Assembly (NCBI GenBank): GCA_014804675.1 | Contig: JAAUZH010000009.1 | Span: forward strand, 221,684 to 285,683 | Direction: 5' to 3' | DNA length: 64,000 nucleotides | Source of the DNA: Lachnospiraceae bacterium | GTDB lineage: Bacteria > Bacillota > Clostridia > Lachnospirales > Lachnospiraceae | In this document: positions 1-6,502 of the stretch, in pieces | Numbering within the stretch: position 1 is the stretch's first letter | How the letters are laid out: the number at the start of each line of letters is the position of its first letter | Notes under the pieces: generated by a model | Databases searched by the model: none | Told to the model about the DNA's origin: nothing | What the model saw: only the letters and a program-made list of their open reading frames with translations | Made by a program: the position numbers and the translations under genes

Positions 1-33
1 ACTTTTTTCTCATTTTCCTGTAAATTGTGTGAT

Positions 34-666
34 TTATTTTATAGAAAGAATCATTTTATCATCCGGGCTATCTTTCAATGTAATCCATGCACCAATTTCA
101 AGTTCAATGTCTGTAGTATCATCTCTAAGAACAAACCCAGAACAAACTTCAACAGAAACTCCCGGTTTTATTTCAGAACTGCTATCTTTGTTATCTGTAT
201 CTACATAAAATAGAGAAGTATCTAATTCTACGCCATTTTGAAACGCTTTATCTGAAACTGTATAGTCAAATGTTTTCCCTTCGTCTGAATTGTTCGTAAA
301 TTCATAATAAACAGCAACACATTTATCACCGGCCATATTTTCGACTATTTCATGCTTGATATATTTTACAGTGCAATCAGAAATTTCAACGTCAATAATA
401 TCATCAGACAATGGGTCTTCTTTGCTGTTGGACGGATTTTGCGCAGACATCTGGCTGTTTTGGCTATCAGAATTATCGCTAACTTGTGCATCCTTATCAC
501 TCCCACCGCCTGCTACCGCACTGAAAATTCCAATAATCACAACTCCTATGATTACCCACTTCAAAACTCCACTCTGTTTCTTCCTGCAATTCGGGCACAC
601 CTTTGCTCCTACTGGAATTTCCGTCTTGCAGTATTTGCATAATTTAGTTACTTGTTTTTCTACCAT
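34..666 (-). CDS. Zinc-ribbon membrane-anchored DUF5067-like protein
   Basis: A 210-residue protein. An N-terminal zinc ribbon (CKYC at residues 10-13 and CPNC at 24-27) is followed by a single membrane segment at about 36-53. A low-complexity Ser/Asn/Gln linker leads to a beta-rich C-terminal domain resembling DUF5067/DUF4352 immunoglobulin-like folds. It is probably anchored in the membrane with the C-terminal domain outside. The start is preceded by an AAAGGATG ribosome site. It lies upstream of the repressor on the same strand, where prophages often carry lysogenic-conversion or superinfection-exclusion genes. That role is inferred only from position. Confidence 0.7.
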   Translation of the reverse strand: MVEKQVTKLCKYCKTEIPVGAKVCPNCRKKQSGVLKWVIIGVVIIGIFSAVAGGGSDKDAQVSDNSDSQNSQMSAQNPSNSKEDPLSDDIIDVEISDCTVKYIKHEIVENMAGDKCVAVYYEFTNNSDEGKTFDYTVSDKAFQNGVELDTSLFYVDTDNKDSSSEIKPGVSVEVCSGFVLRDDTTDIELEIGAWITLKDSPDDKMILSIK

Positions 667-801
667 AACATTTTCATCCTTTTCTTAATTTTTTACAAAG
701 TGTATCACAAAATTCTACAAAAATCAAACACTAAATTTGATAAAATAATTATTTCAGTTACATCATTACAATTTCTACTACATAAAATAAGGAGGAAAAC
801 T

Positions 802-945
802 ATGAAAAACCAAAAAGAAACAAGTGTTATTATTAAGGAAAAGGAGTGGTATAAGGAGAAAATTGTTGAAATGATCGAAAAGATTGATAATGTGGAATAC
901 ATAGAAAGTATCTACTCATTCGTCAAAGTATTTTTCGAAGATTAA
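802..945 (+). CDS. Small hypothetical protein, 47 aa
   Basis: A short charged protein rich in Lys, Glu and Ile, starting at an ATG 6 bases after AGGAGG (790-795). An in-frame extension upstream has no ribosome site, so the internal start is preferred. It stands alone on the plus strand between two minus-strand genes of the lysogeny region. I do not recognise a family. The predicted helices resemble small prophage proteins found beside repressors. Confidence 0.55.
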   Translation: MKNQKETSVIIKEKEWYKEKIVEMIEKIDNVEYIESIYSFVKVFFED

Positions 946-950
946 AGAAA

Positions 951-970
951 AGAGGGCGTTATTGCCCTCT
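951..970. terminator. Bidirectional terminator hairpin
   Basis: AGAGGGC (951-957) pairs with GCCCTCT (964-970) around a six-base loop, with pyrimidine-rich sequence after it and A-rich sequence before it. It overlaps the stop codon of the repressor gene and follows the 47-residue plus-strand gene, so it can end both convergent transcripts. Confidence 0.6.
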
Positions 971-1330
971 CTCCTTTCTTTTCTCGTGCATTTTGTCCGC
1001 TATGATACGCAAAGCCTTTTTGCTGTCCGGGTCTAACTCCATGTAAACCTCTATCAGTTCTTTGATAAATTCCTCGTCCCCTTTTTTGATTTGTGCAAGA
1101 TAAGTTGATAGTTTGTCTGGTGGTTTCATTGGTGGTGTTCCATTCCGGAGCCACTCTTCGTTTATCCCGCATTTTTGGCAAATCAACTGAATCGCTGCAT
1201 CAGATGGAACTCTGCGCCCTATTTCATAGCTTGCAAGATTTGATTTTGGTATCCCCAAAAATTCTGAAAAAGTATCTTGCGTTTTTCCATATGGGGACAT
1301 TTTTCTAATCTCCTTTATCCTATTTTTCAT
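959..1330 (-). CDS. XRE-family lysogeny repressor
   Basis: A 123-residue protein with an N-terminal helix-turn-helix at about residues 13-60 (QDTFSEFLGIPKSNLASYE is the recognition region). A short C-terminal helical region rich in Lys and Glu follows. The ATG at 1330 is chosen because AAAGGAGG sits just upstream; an earlier in-frame ATG would place that ribosome site inside the coding sequence. It is divergent from the early operon across a region with repeated ATGTAC boxes, the usual layout of a phage immunity switch. It lacks a LexA/CI-type peptidase domain, so induction is unlikely to work by RecA-stimulated self-cleavage. Confidence 0.85.
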   Translation of the reverse strand: MKNRIKEIRKMSPYGKTQDTFSEFLGIPKSNLASYEIGRRVPSDAAIQLICQKCGINEEWLRNGTPPMKPPDKLSTYLAQIKKGDEEFIKELIEVYMELDPDSKKALRIIADKMHEKRKERGQ

Positions 1331-1349
1331 AAGACCTCCTTTCAAATCA

Positions 1350-1445
1350 TATTGTACATTATTTTTTTAAAAAAGTCTACATAAAAATGTACAAAGTACC
1401 TATTGACAAGAAAATGTACTTAGTGTATTATAAAAATGTACAAAG
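1350..1445. promoter_or_regulatory. Early promoter and repressor operators
   Basis: TTGACA (1403-1408) and TATTAT (1426-1431) are 17 bases apart and drive the plus-strand early operon. Around them the box AAATGTACA/TTGTACATT recurs near 1352, 1386, 1413 and 1434, overlapping the promoter. The spacing and overlap fit operators of the divergent XRE repressor. The binding itself is inferred. Confidence 0.75.
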
Positions 1446-1474
1446 CAAACAAGGAGGTGAGGGAAACGGATGCA

Positions 1475-1744
1475 ATGGAATTTAATAAAGCCGTAAGCCA
1501 GCATTGCAAAGAAGTGAAAGGTGATTGCTGCAAATGTGACTTACGACTTTATTGTTACTTATCTCCATCGGAGAGACCAGAAGAACTTGCAAGCTTAGTA
1601 ATCAGTTTTTTGCATAACAACACTGAAAACCAAACTCATTACGACCATCACAGTGCGGCTTCATATCCTTGTATTTGTGATATGGACATGAGCACCGCAC
1701 TAGGCGCGGAGGTTCTTCATCCGTCTCATAATCCTCAAAGATAG
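1475..1744 (+). CDS. Small Cys-rich early protein
   Basis: An 89-residue protein, first gene after the early promoter. It has a CKCDLRLYC cysteine cluster near residues 20-30 and a predicted helix after it. The ATG at 1475 follows AAGGAGGTGAG at a somewhat long spacing of about 14 bases; a GTG at 1457 is an alternative. Its last third overlaps a minus-strand gene (1602-1799), so one of the two may be spurious in the overlap. The N-terminal half looks genuinely coding. Function unknown. Confidence 0.5.
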   Translation: MEFNKAVSQHCKEVKGDCCKCDLRLYCYLSPSERPEELASLVISFLHNNTENQTHYDHHSAASYPCICDMDMSTALGAEVLHPSHNPQR

Positions 1745-1799
1745 TAACATGTTTGTGGATTTTGTGGCAATGATATAACCTGTCTTTGCCTACAATCAT
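1602..1799 (-). CDS. Small His/Cys-rich protein
   Basis: A 65-residue protein starting at an ATG 8 bases after AAAGGAG on the minus strand. Several His and Cys residues (CSCPYH, HCDGRNEFGFQCC) suggest a zinc-binding knuckle. It runs against the early operon and overlaps the end of the preceding plus-strand gene by 143 bases. The good ribosome site argues that it is real. No family recognised. Confidence 0.4.
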   Translation of the reverse strand: MIVGKDRLYHCHKIHKHVTIFEDYETDEEPPRLVRCSCPYHKYKDMKPHCDGRNEFGFQCCYAKN

Positions 1800-1888
1800 T
1801 TATCTACTCCTTTCTTATTACTCGGCGCGGCAACGCCTGTATAGAAAGGATAGCACAAAACAAAGCATTTTTAAAGGAGGTGTTATCT

Positions 1889-2074
1889 ATGATGGCAACG
1901 GAACTGTTAGAAAAAACAATCCCGGACGAAGAGCAGGAAGAATTTAAGGATTTTTTCTCTACCGTTCTTATGCTCCCGAAAGAGGACAGGGCAGTGCTTT
2001 TCTCTAACGCAAACGCTTTCCGTGTGCGTAGGGATATTGAGAGAGCGAGGGAAGAAAATGCAGTATGCGTATAA
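1889..2074 (+). CDS. Small acidic hypothetical protein
   Basis: A 61-residue protein starting at the first of two adjacent ATGs after TAAAGGAGGTG. It is acidic and helical in its first half (LLEKTIPDEEQEEFKDFF). It ends inside the next gene with a 17-base overlap, typical of translationally coupled phage early genes. Function unknown. Confidence 0.6.
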   Translation: MMATELLEKTIPDEEQEEFKDFFSTVLMLPKEDRAVLFSNANAFRVRRDIERAREENAVCV

Positions 2075-2264
2075 AAAGCTGAAAGGCAGGATAAAGGAAG
2101 TTTTTGGAACGCAGGCGGCATTTGCTGAGTCTGTAGGACTTTCCAAAAACTCCGTATCCAAGAAGTTGACAGGAAAGACAGAGTTCACACAATCGGACAT
2201 TGAGAAGTGGGCGAAACTGCTGAATATCGAAAGGAAAGACTTCGGAGAGTTTTTCTTTATGTGA
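2058..2264 (+). CDS. DUF739-like helix-turn-helix regulator
   Basis: A 68-residue XRE-type DNA-binding protein. The helix-turn-helix spans about residues 20-55 (AAFAESVGLSKNSVSKKLTG). Small proteins of this type in Firmicute phages (DUF739) act as Cro-like second regulators of the lysis-lysogeny switch. The start at 2058 overlaps the preceding gene. A Cro-like role is inferred from size and position. Confidence 0.75.
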   Translation: MQYAYKKLKGRIKEVFGTQAAFAESVGLSKNSVSKKLTGKTEFTQSDIEKWAKLLNIERKDFGEFFFM

Positions 2265-2276
2265 GGGAGGTGAGGT

Positions 2277-2405
2277 ATGACAAGGGTATTTATCGATGAT
2301 AAGGAAGTCCGTAAAGAGGATTTAGGGAAGTATGAGATCAAATCTGAAAGGGTTAAGAGAATCCTTGCGGAGAAAATTTCCAGTGGGAAAAAGAAAGGAG
2401 CCTAA
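2277..2405 (+). CDS. Tiny basic protein, paralog of 17193-17312
   Basis: A 42-residue protein (begins MTRVFIDDKEVRKEDL) behind GGGAGGTGAGGT. A 39-residue paralog at the far end of the same element shares the frame MTRV.I..K.V.KE.L..YEI.SE.VKRILAEKI. The pattern of a short beta-hairpin plus a basic helix suggests a small nucleic-acid or protein binder. Its conservation as two diverged copies argues that it is translated. Function unknown. Confidence 0.6.
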   Translation: MTRVFIDDKEVRKEDLGKYEIKSERVKRILAEKISSGKKKGA

Positions 2406-2406
2406 C

Positions 2407-2547
2407 ATGGATTTTGACAAGGTAACATGGCAGGACTGCATTGAGCTTTTTGAAAAAAAGGATAAGGCCGTTGTTTTGAATGATGGGCATGTTGTTGACT
2501 TTGAGGAATATGGATATGGAGCAGATAGAAAACAAAATGGTCGTTGA
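2407..2547 (+). CDS. Small acidic hypothetical protein
   Basis: A 46-residue protein starting one base after the preceding stop, with AAAGGAG inside the end of the upstream gene. It has a Trp/Asp-rich N-terminus (MDFDKVTWQDCIELFEKKD) and a short beta region. Its stop lies inside the next gene. Function unknown. Confidence 0.5.
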   Translation: MDFDKVTWQDCIELFEKKDKAVVLNDGHVVDFEEYGYGADRKQNGR

Positions 2548-2659
2548 CTGGGCGTGGGATGAAATAGAGTATGGAATTCCAAACAAACGGCGATTAAACC
2601 GGGAAAGACAAGCCTATGAGGCAGAGGAAAGAGAGGATAGGGAAGATGAACTTATATGA
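2510..2659 (+). CDS. Small charged hypothetical protein
   Basis: A 49-residue protein in another frame, overlapping the preceding gene by 38 bases and the next by 14. It has a WAWDEIEYGIPNKRRLNRER segment followed by an acidic tail. A weak TTGAGGAAT precedes the ATG at 2510; the ATG at 2516 is also possible. The amphipathic, strongly charged composition looks coding rather than random. Function unknown. Confidence 0.5.
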   Translation: MDMEQIENKMVVDWAWDEIEYGIPNKRRLNRERQAYEAEEREDREDELI

Positions 2660-3122
2660 GATTGAACATGAAATCCTTGAATGTGTGGACATGGAAACAG
2701 GAGAGATTGTCAACGTGGATGCATTAAATGCCCTTGAAATGGAGCGTGATTCCAAGATTGAAAATATTGCTTTGTGGATTAAAAATCTTTTGTCAGATGC
2801 AGAGCAGATTAAGGCAGAGAGGGAAGCGCTTGCAGAGCGTGAGAAAGCGGCGAAGAATAAGGCTGATAGTCTTAAGAAGTATCTGGCTGGTTATCTGAAT
2901 GGAAGCAAGTTCAGCACTTCCAAAGTAGCAATATCATTCAGAAAATCAGAATCCGTTGATGTGACAGATATTAACATGATTATGAGAATGAACGATGCGG
3001 ACAGCTACTTGAAGTATAAAGACCCGGATCCGGACAAGACAGCGATCAAACAAGCTATTAAGAGCGGAAAGAAAATTCCGGGATGCTGTTTGGTTGAAAA
3101 GCAGAATATCCAGATTAAATGA
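2646..3122 (+). CDS. Siphovirus Gp157-family protein
   Basis: A 158-residue protein matching the Gp157 family of siphovirus early proteins: an N-terminal acidic segment, a central coiled coil (about residues 45-85, rich in Glu, Ala and Lys) and a C-terminal region with KKIPGCCLVEKQNIQIK. Family members lie beside recombination ATPases and SSB-like genes, as here, and have been linked to phage-resistance phenotypes in lactic bacteria. The start at 2646 follows GAGAGGATAGGGAAG. Molecular role unknown. Confidence 0.8.
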   Translation: MNLYEIEHEILECVDMETGEIVNVDALNALEMERDSKIENIALWIKNLLSDAEQIKAEREALAEREKAAKNKADSLKKYLAGYLNGSKFSTSKVAISFRKSESVDVTDINMIMRMNDADSYLKYKDPDPDKTAIKQAIKSGKKIPGCCLVEKQNIQIK

Positions 3123-3172
3123 ATCGAATGGATATGCGGACTTCCGTTTGTGACAGTTGGGAAGGAATTGTG

Positions 3173-3331
3173 ATGAATGAGGATGAAAAGAAAATGATGG
3201 CTTTTATCGTTGGAATATTAATTAAATTGACATGCCATCGAGAAACCAATAGAAATGAAGATCAGTCATTAGAGAATATTGCGTACGAATTAGGTACATA
3301 TGACTTGGATGAAAAAGAATTTAGATATTAG
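3173..3331 (+). CDS. Small hypothetical protein
   Basis: A 52-residue protein if started at the ATG at 3173 behind GGGAAGGAA. A start at 3119, overlapping the preceding stop, would add 18 residues. It has one hydrophobic stretch (AFIVGILIKLT) too short to be clearly membrane-spanning, then an acidic tail. Function unknown. Confidence 0.45.
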   Translation: MNEDEKKMMAFIVGILIKLTCHRETNRNEDQSLENIAYELGTYDLDEKEFRY

Positions 3332-3344
3332 GAGGATATAGGAA

Positions 3345-3512
3345 ATGGAAGAAAAAATGATTACTATTCCCGTGGAGGAATACAAGAAGCTGTTGGAAGC
3401 GAATGTAAGAATCAGTGCATTTGCTGATTTTGTGAACCGTGAGAAGTATCATGTTGACCGTGAGGATTGCGGAAAATATCTTGGATTTGATGTGATTAAG
3501 GTAGAAGATTAG
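3345..3512 (+). CDS. Small hypothetical phage protein, 55 aa
   Basis: A 55-residue protein behind TAGGAGGATATAGG. It has an N-terminal beta strand plus helix (MITIPVEEYKKLLEANVRI) and a C-terminal segment rich in Asp, Tyr and Lys. The fold resembles small prophage proteins next to recombination genes. Function unknown. Confidence 0.6.
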   Translation: MEEKMITIPVEEYKKLLEANVRISAFADFVNREKYHVDREDCGKYLGFDVIKVED

Positions 3513-3534
3513 GAGATTGGAGGATTAGGGAAAT

Positions 3535-4209
3535 ATGGCAAAAGTAATTGCGATAATGGGAGAGTCTGGTTCTGGAAAGACAACTTCCATGCGTAATCTT
3601 GACCCCGAAACAACTTATTACATTGATTGTGATAAAAAGGGGCTTAGTTGGAAAGGTTGGCGCAATCAGTACAAGACAGGTGTAAATTATACCGCAACTG
3701 ATATGCCTGCAATAGTAAAAAATCTTCTTGTGTGGCTTGACGGAAAAAGGATTGATGAAAAAACAAAACAGCCAAATACAAAAGGATTGAAGTTCAAAAC
3801 CGTTGTCATTGATACATTGAACGGAATTATGGTTGCTGAGGAAATGCGAAATTTAAAGGTTAATGGATATGGTAAGTGGTCAGATTTGGCAGCATATATC
3901 TATGAAATTATTGACTATGCCTTAGTGATGAGAAATGACCTTACAGTTATATTTGTAGCTCATTCAGAAACTATTTCAGACGAAAACGGAATGATATTTA
4001 CAAGGATTAAAACAAATGGGCGCAAGTTGGACAGGATCGTTGTTGAAAGCAAGCTCACAACAGTTCTTTTGGCAGAATGTAAGGACGGAAAGTATATTTT
4101 CCATACTCATGCAAACCGCTCAACTGCCAAAACACCGCTTGGAGCATTTGAAAATGATGAAATTGAAAACGACATTGCGACCGTGATTAAAGAATTGGAG
4201 GAATTTTAA
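3535..4209 (+). CDS. Sak4-like RecA-fold recombination ATPase
   Basis: A 224-residue AAA/RecA-fold ATPase. The Walker A motif is GESGSGKTT (residues 8-16). The Walker B-like strand is KTVVIDT near 98, and VIFVAHSE near 140 corresponds to the sensor strand. Proteins of this size without a second domain are Sak4-type single-strand-annealing ATPases that load phage SSB-coated DNA for recombination. The next gene, which starts directly after its stop, encodes an SSB-like acidic-tailed protein, the usual Sak4 partner. Confidence 0.8.
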   Translation: MAKVIAIMGESGSGKTTSMRNLDPETTYYIDCDKKGLSWKGWRNQYKTGVNYTATDMPAIVKNLLVWLDGKRIDEKTKQPNTKGLKFKTVVIDTLNGIMVAEEMRNLKVNGYGKWSDLAAYIYEIIDYALVMRNDLTVIFVAHSETISDENGMIFTRIKTNGRKLDRIVVESKLTTVLLAECKDGKYIFHTHANRSTAKTPLGAFENDEIENDIATVIKELEEF

Positions 4210-4821
4210 ATGAATAAACCTACAAACTATGACGAAACGCAGGCAGGCGGAGAATATGTACCTGTGGAGCTTGGCGGTCACAAGCTGGTAATCAAACAGG
4301 TCAACGAAACAAAGTCAAAGACAGGAAAGGACATGGTTGTTGTACTGTTTGACTTTGCAGATGATGATAAGCAGGCGGGATATTTCATGAAGCAGTTCCA
4401 GGATGACATCCGCCCTGATAAGAAATGGCCGAACCAGGCAACACAGTACATATTGACGGAAGATGCAGACGGAAAATGCACACGCAATTTTAAGACCTTT
4501 ACAACATGCGTAGAACACTCAAACGCAGGATTTACGGTACAGTGGGGTGATAAGTTCTGCCAGTGCTTCAAGGGAAAAAAAATCGGCGGTGTGTTCGGCG
4601 AACAAATGGATTACTATGACGGAAAAGAGTTGAAAAAGCATGTCCTGCGGTGGTTTGTATCGCTTGACAAGGTTACTGACGCTTCTATCCCAGATATGAG
4701 CGAAACAAAGGCATATAAGGAGTACAAGCAGGGTGGAAGCGTGCCGAACTACGGAACGCCTGGTCCAGATGGATTTATGAACATTCCAGATGGTCTGGAA
4801 GAAGAATTGCCTTTTAACTAG
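4210..4821 (+). CDS. SSB-like DUF669-type DNA-binding protein
   Basis: A 203-residue protein with a beta-rich body (about 10-150) and a flexible linker ending EEELPFN. This resembles the acidic DDDIPF tip by which bacterial SSBs recruit partners. DUF669-type proteins occupy the SSB position beside Sak4 or Erf recombinases in Firmicute phages. The gene begins directly after the Sak4-like gene. Single-strand binding is inferred from the tail and neighbour, since no classical OB-fold motif can be recognised by eye. Confidence 0.65.
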   Translation: MNKPTNYDETQAGGEYVPVELGGHKLVIKQVNETKSKTGKDMVVVLFDFADDDKQAGYFMKQFQDDIRPDKKWPNQATQYILTEDADGKCTRNFKTFTTCVEHSNAGFTVQWGDKFCQCFKGKKIGGVFGEQMDYYDGKELKKHVLRWFVSLDKVTDASIPDMSETKAYKEYKQGGSVPNYGTPGPDGFMNIPDGLEEELPFN

Positions 4822-4832
4822 GAGGTGTTTGA

Positions 4833-5354
4833 ATGAGCACACTTGGGAAAACATGGCGCATAAAGAACAGAACTGGATGTCAAAATTTACATGAGTCAAA
4901 AACGAGATTATATCGTATTTGGATTGATATGAAATCCAGATGCTTCAATCCTAACAGTTGCAATTACAAACATTATGGTGCGAGAGGAATTACCGTTTGT
5001 GATGAATGGAAAGATGATTTTCAGAATTTTAAAAGTTGGGCAATAAGCGCAGGATATAACGATAAATTGACCATTGATAGAATTGATAATGATGGGAATT
5101 ATTGTCCGAACAACTGTAGATGGGAAAGTCAATCTGTACAAAATATGTCAAGGCGCACCAAAAACACAAGTGGCTATGTAGGAATATCTAGGCACTCTAA
5201 TGGTAAGCACTGGTATGGTCGTGTAAGGGTAGATGGCAAACAATATTGCACAGGATTTTCAGAAGATATTCATGAAGCGGCAACAATGAGAAATGAATAT
5301 ATTTTGTTGCATGGATTGAAGAACAGGCTTAATAAAATCGAGGTGGAATTATGA
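4833..5354 (+). CDS. HNH endonuclease with AP2 DNA-binding domain
   Basis: A 173-residue protein. The N-terminal half has an HNH-like core (YGARGITVCDEW near 50-60, TIDRIDNDGNYCPNNCRW near 80-97). The C-terminal half has an AP2-type domain (YVGISRH...WYGRVRVDGK, about 115-165). This architecture is that of phage homing endonucleases. The gene sits between two conserved phage genes and overlaps the next by 4 bases, as expected of a mobile intruder inserted between recombination genes. Target site unknown. Confidence 0.85.
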   Translation: MSTLGKTWRIKNRTGCQNLHESKTRLYRIWIDMKSRCFNPNSCNYKHYGARGITVCDEWKDDFQNFKSWAISAGYNDKLTIDRIDNDGNYCPNNCRWESQSVQNMSRRTKNTSGYVGISRHSNGKHWYGRVRVDGKQYCTGFSEDIHEAATMRNEYILLHGLKNRLNKIEVEL

Positions 5355-5857
5355 CCGTGCAAGTGGATACAAGGGAACACACCAAAGAATGGGAGCGCAT
5401 AAAAGGGCAGTTTGACACGCTTGGAGTGCAGTATTTCCGCTCAAAATGCTATGTCGGGGATTATATATCTTTGGACAATCCCCGACTTGCAATAGACCGA
5501 AAAAAGGACTTGCAGGAGATATGTGGGAATGTCTGCCAACAGCATGAGCGTTTTAAGGCTGAGTTGCTTCGTGCAAAGGAGCAGGGGATTAAATTAGTTA
5601 TCCTCTGCGAGCATGGAGCGGATATAAAAAGCCTTGAAGATGTGTATTTCTGGAGCAATCCAAGACGAACGCAAGTCCGTTGGAAAACGGTCAATGGCAA
5701 GCGTGTTAAGGACGTAATATCAGCTAAGGCAGTAGACGGAAACCAGCTTTACAAGTCGCTTTGTACAATTCGTGACCGCTACAATGTTGATTTTGTATTC
5801 TGCCAAAAGGAAGAAACAGGGCAGAAAATTATTGATATTCTTGGAGGAAAAATATGA
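5351..5857 (+). CDS. ERCC4-type structure-specific nuclease
   Basis: A 168-residue protein with an ERCC4/XPF nuclease domain: VDTRE at residues 4-8, GDYI near 36, IDRKK near 48-52. These supply the metal-binding acids of the GDXn-ERKxxxD pattern. Phage members are thought to cleave recombination or replication intermediates, perhaps replacing RusA-type resolvases. It overlaps the preceding HNH gene by ATGA-type coupling, within the recombination cassette. Confidence 0.8.
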   Translation: MTVQVDTREHTKEWERIKGQFDTLGVQYFRSKCYVGDYISLDNPRLAIDRKKDLQEICGNVCQQHERFKAELLRAKEQGIKLVILCEHGADIKSLEDVYFWSNPRRTQVRWKTVNGKRVKDVISAKAVDGNQLYKSLCTIRDRYNVDFVFCQKEETGQKIIDILGGKI

Positions 5858-5988
5858 CAGTATATTGTGACACAGAAAATTGTGAATATAACGAAGATGG
5901 GTGTTGTTGTAATGAAAAATTGTGCATAAATGATATGTTTTGCAATAGCAACCGACTATCTGAATCGCAGAACAAAGAAGATGACTAA
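5854..5988 (+). CDS. Small Cys-rich DUF1540-like protein
   Basis: A 44-residue protein overlapping the previous stop (ATGA at 5854). The CDTENCEYNEDGCCC segment resembles the CxxxxCxYN...C pattern of DUF1540 zinc/redox mini-proteins that are common in clostridia. The ribosome site TTGGAGGA lies upstream. Function unknown. Confidence 0.55.
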   Translation: MTVYCDTENCEYNEDGCCCNEKLCINDMFCNSNRLSESQNKEDD

Positions 5989-6490
5989 GGAAGAAATAAA
6001 AGAACTCTATTCCATGAGGGATATTCTACAGCGGTATGGACTGCCACAGCCGAACAGGGCAGGATTTATCTGTTGTCCGTTTCACAAGGAAAAGACAGCG
6101 AGTATGAAGATTTACAAGAAAGATTTTCATTGCTTTGGCTGTTCTGCTCATGGAGACATATTCACATTCGTACAGCTTATGGACGGAATATCTTTCAAGG
6201 AAGCATTTAATTTACTTGGTGGGGAGACTGACAACAGTTTCTCCACAAGGCTTAAAATCTACCATGCGCAGAAAGAGCGTGAGCAGAAACGCAAGATTGA
6301 GGAAAAGCTAAAGCGGAAAAGGGATCTGAATTGTGAACTAATCCGTTTCTATCAAAAATGCCTTGACCGTGCTGAACCGCTAACTGACGCTTGGACAGAT
6401 GCTTACAACGCTTTACAGTATCAAGAATATCTATGGGAAGTACTAAACGATCCTAACGAATGTTATGAGGTCATAAAACAATTAAGATAA
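5981..6490 (+). CDS. CHC2 zinc-finger primase-like protein
   Basis: A 169-residue protein with the CHC2 zinc-binding domain of DnaG-type primases: ICCPFHKEKTASM near residues 31-43 and FHCFGCSAHGD near 51-61 give C, H, C, C ligands. The Toprim catalytic domain is missing, so this is a primer-recognition module only. It probably works with the DUF927 helicase encoded 12 bases downstream. A long basic coiled segment follows the finger. An upstream in-frame start would extend into the preceding small gene and is less likely. Confidence 0.8.
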   Translation: MTKEEIKELYSMRDILQRYGLPQPNRAGFICCPFHKEKTASMKIYKKDFHCFGCSAHGDIFTFVQLMDGISFKEAFNLLGGETDNSFSTRLKIYHAQKEREQKRKIEEKLKRKRDLNCELIRFYQKCLDRAEPLTDAWTDAYNALQYQEYLWEVLNDPNECYEVIKQLR

Positions 6491-6502
6491 CCGGAGGGAA
6501 AT

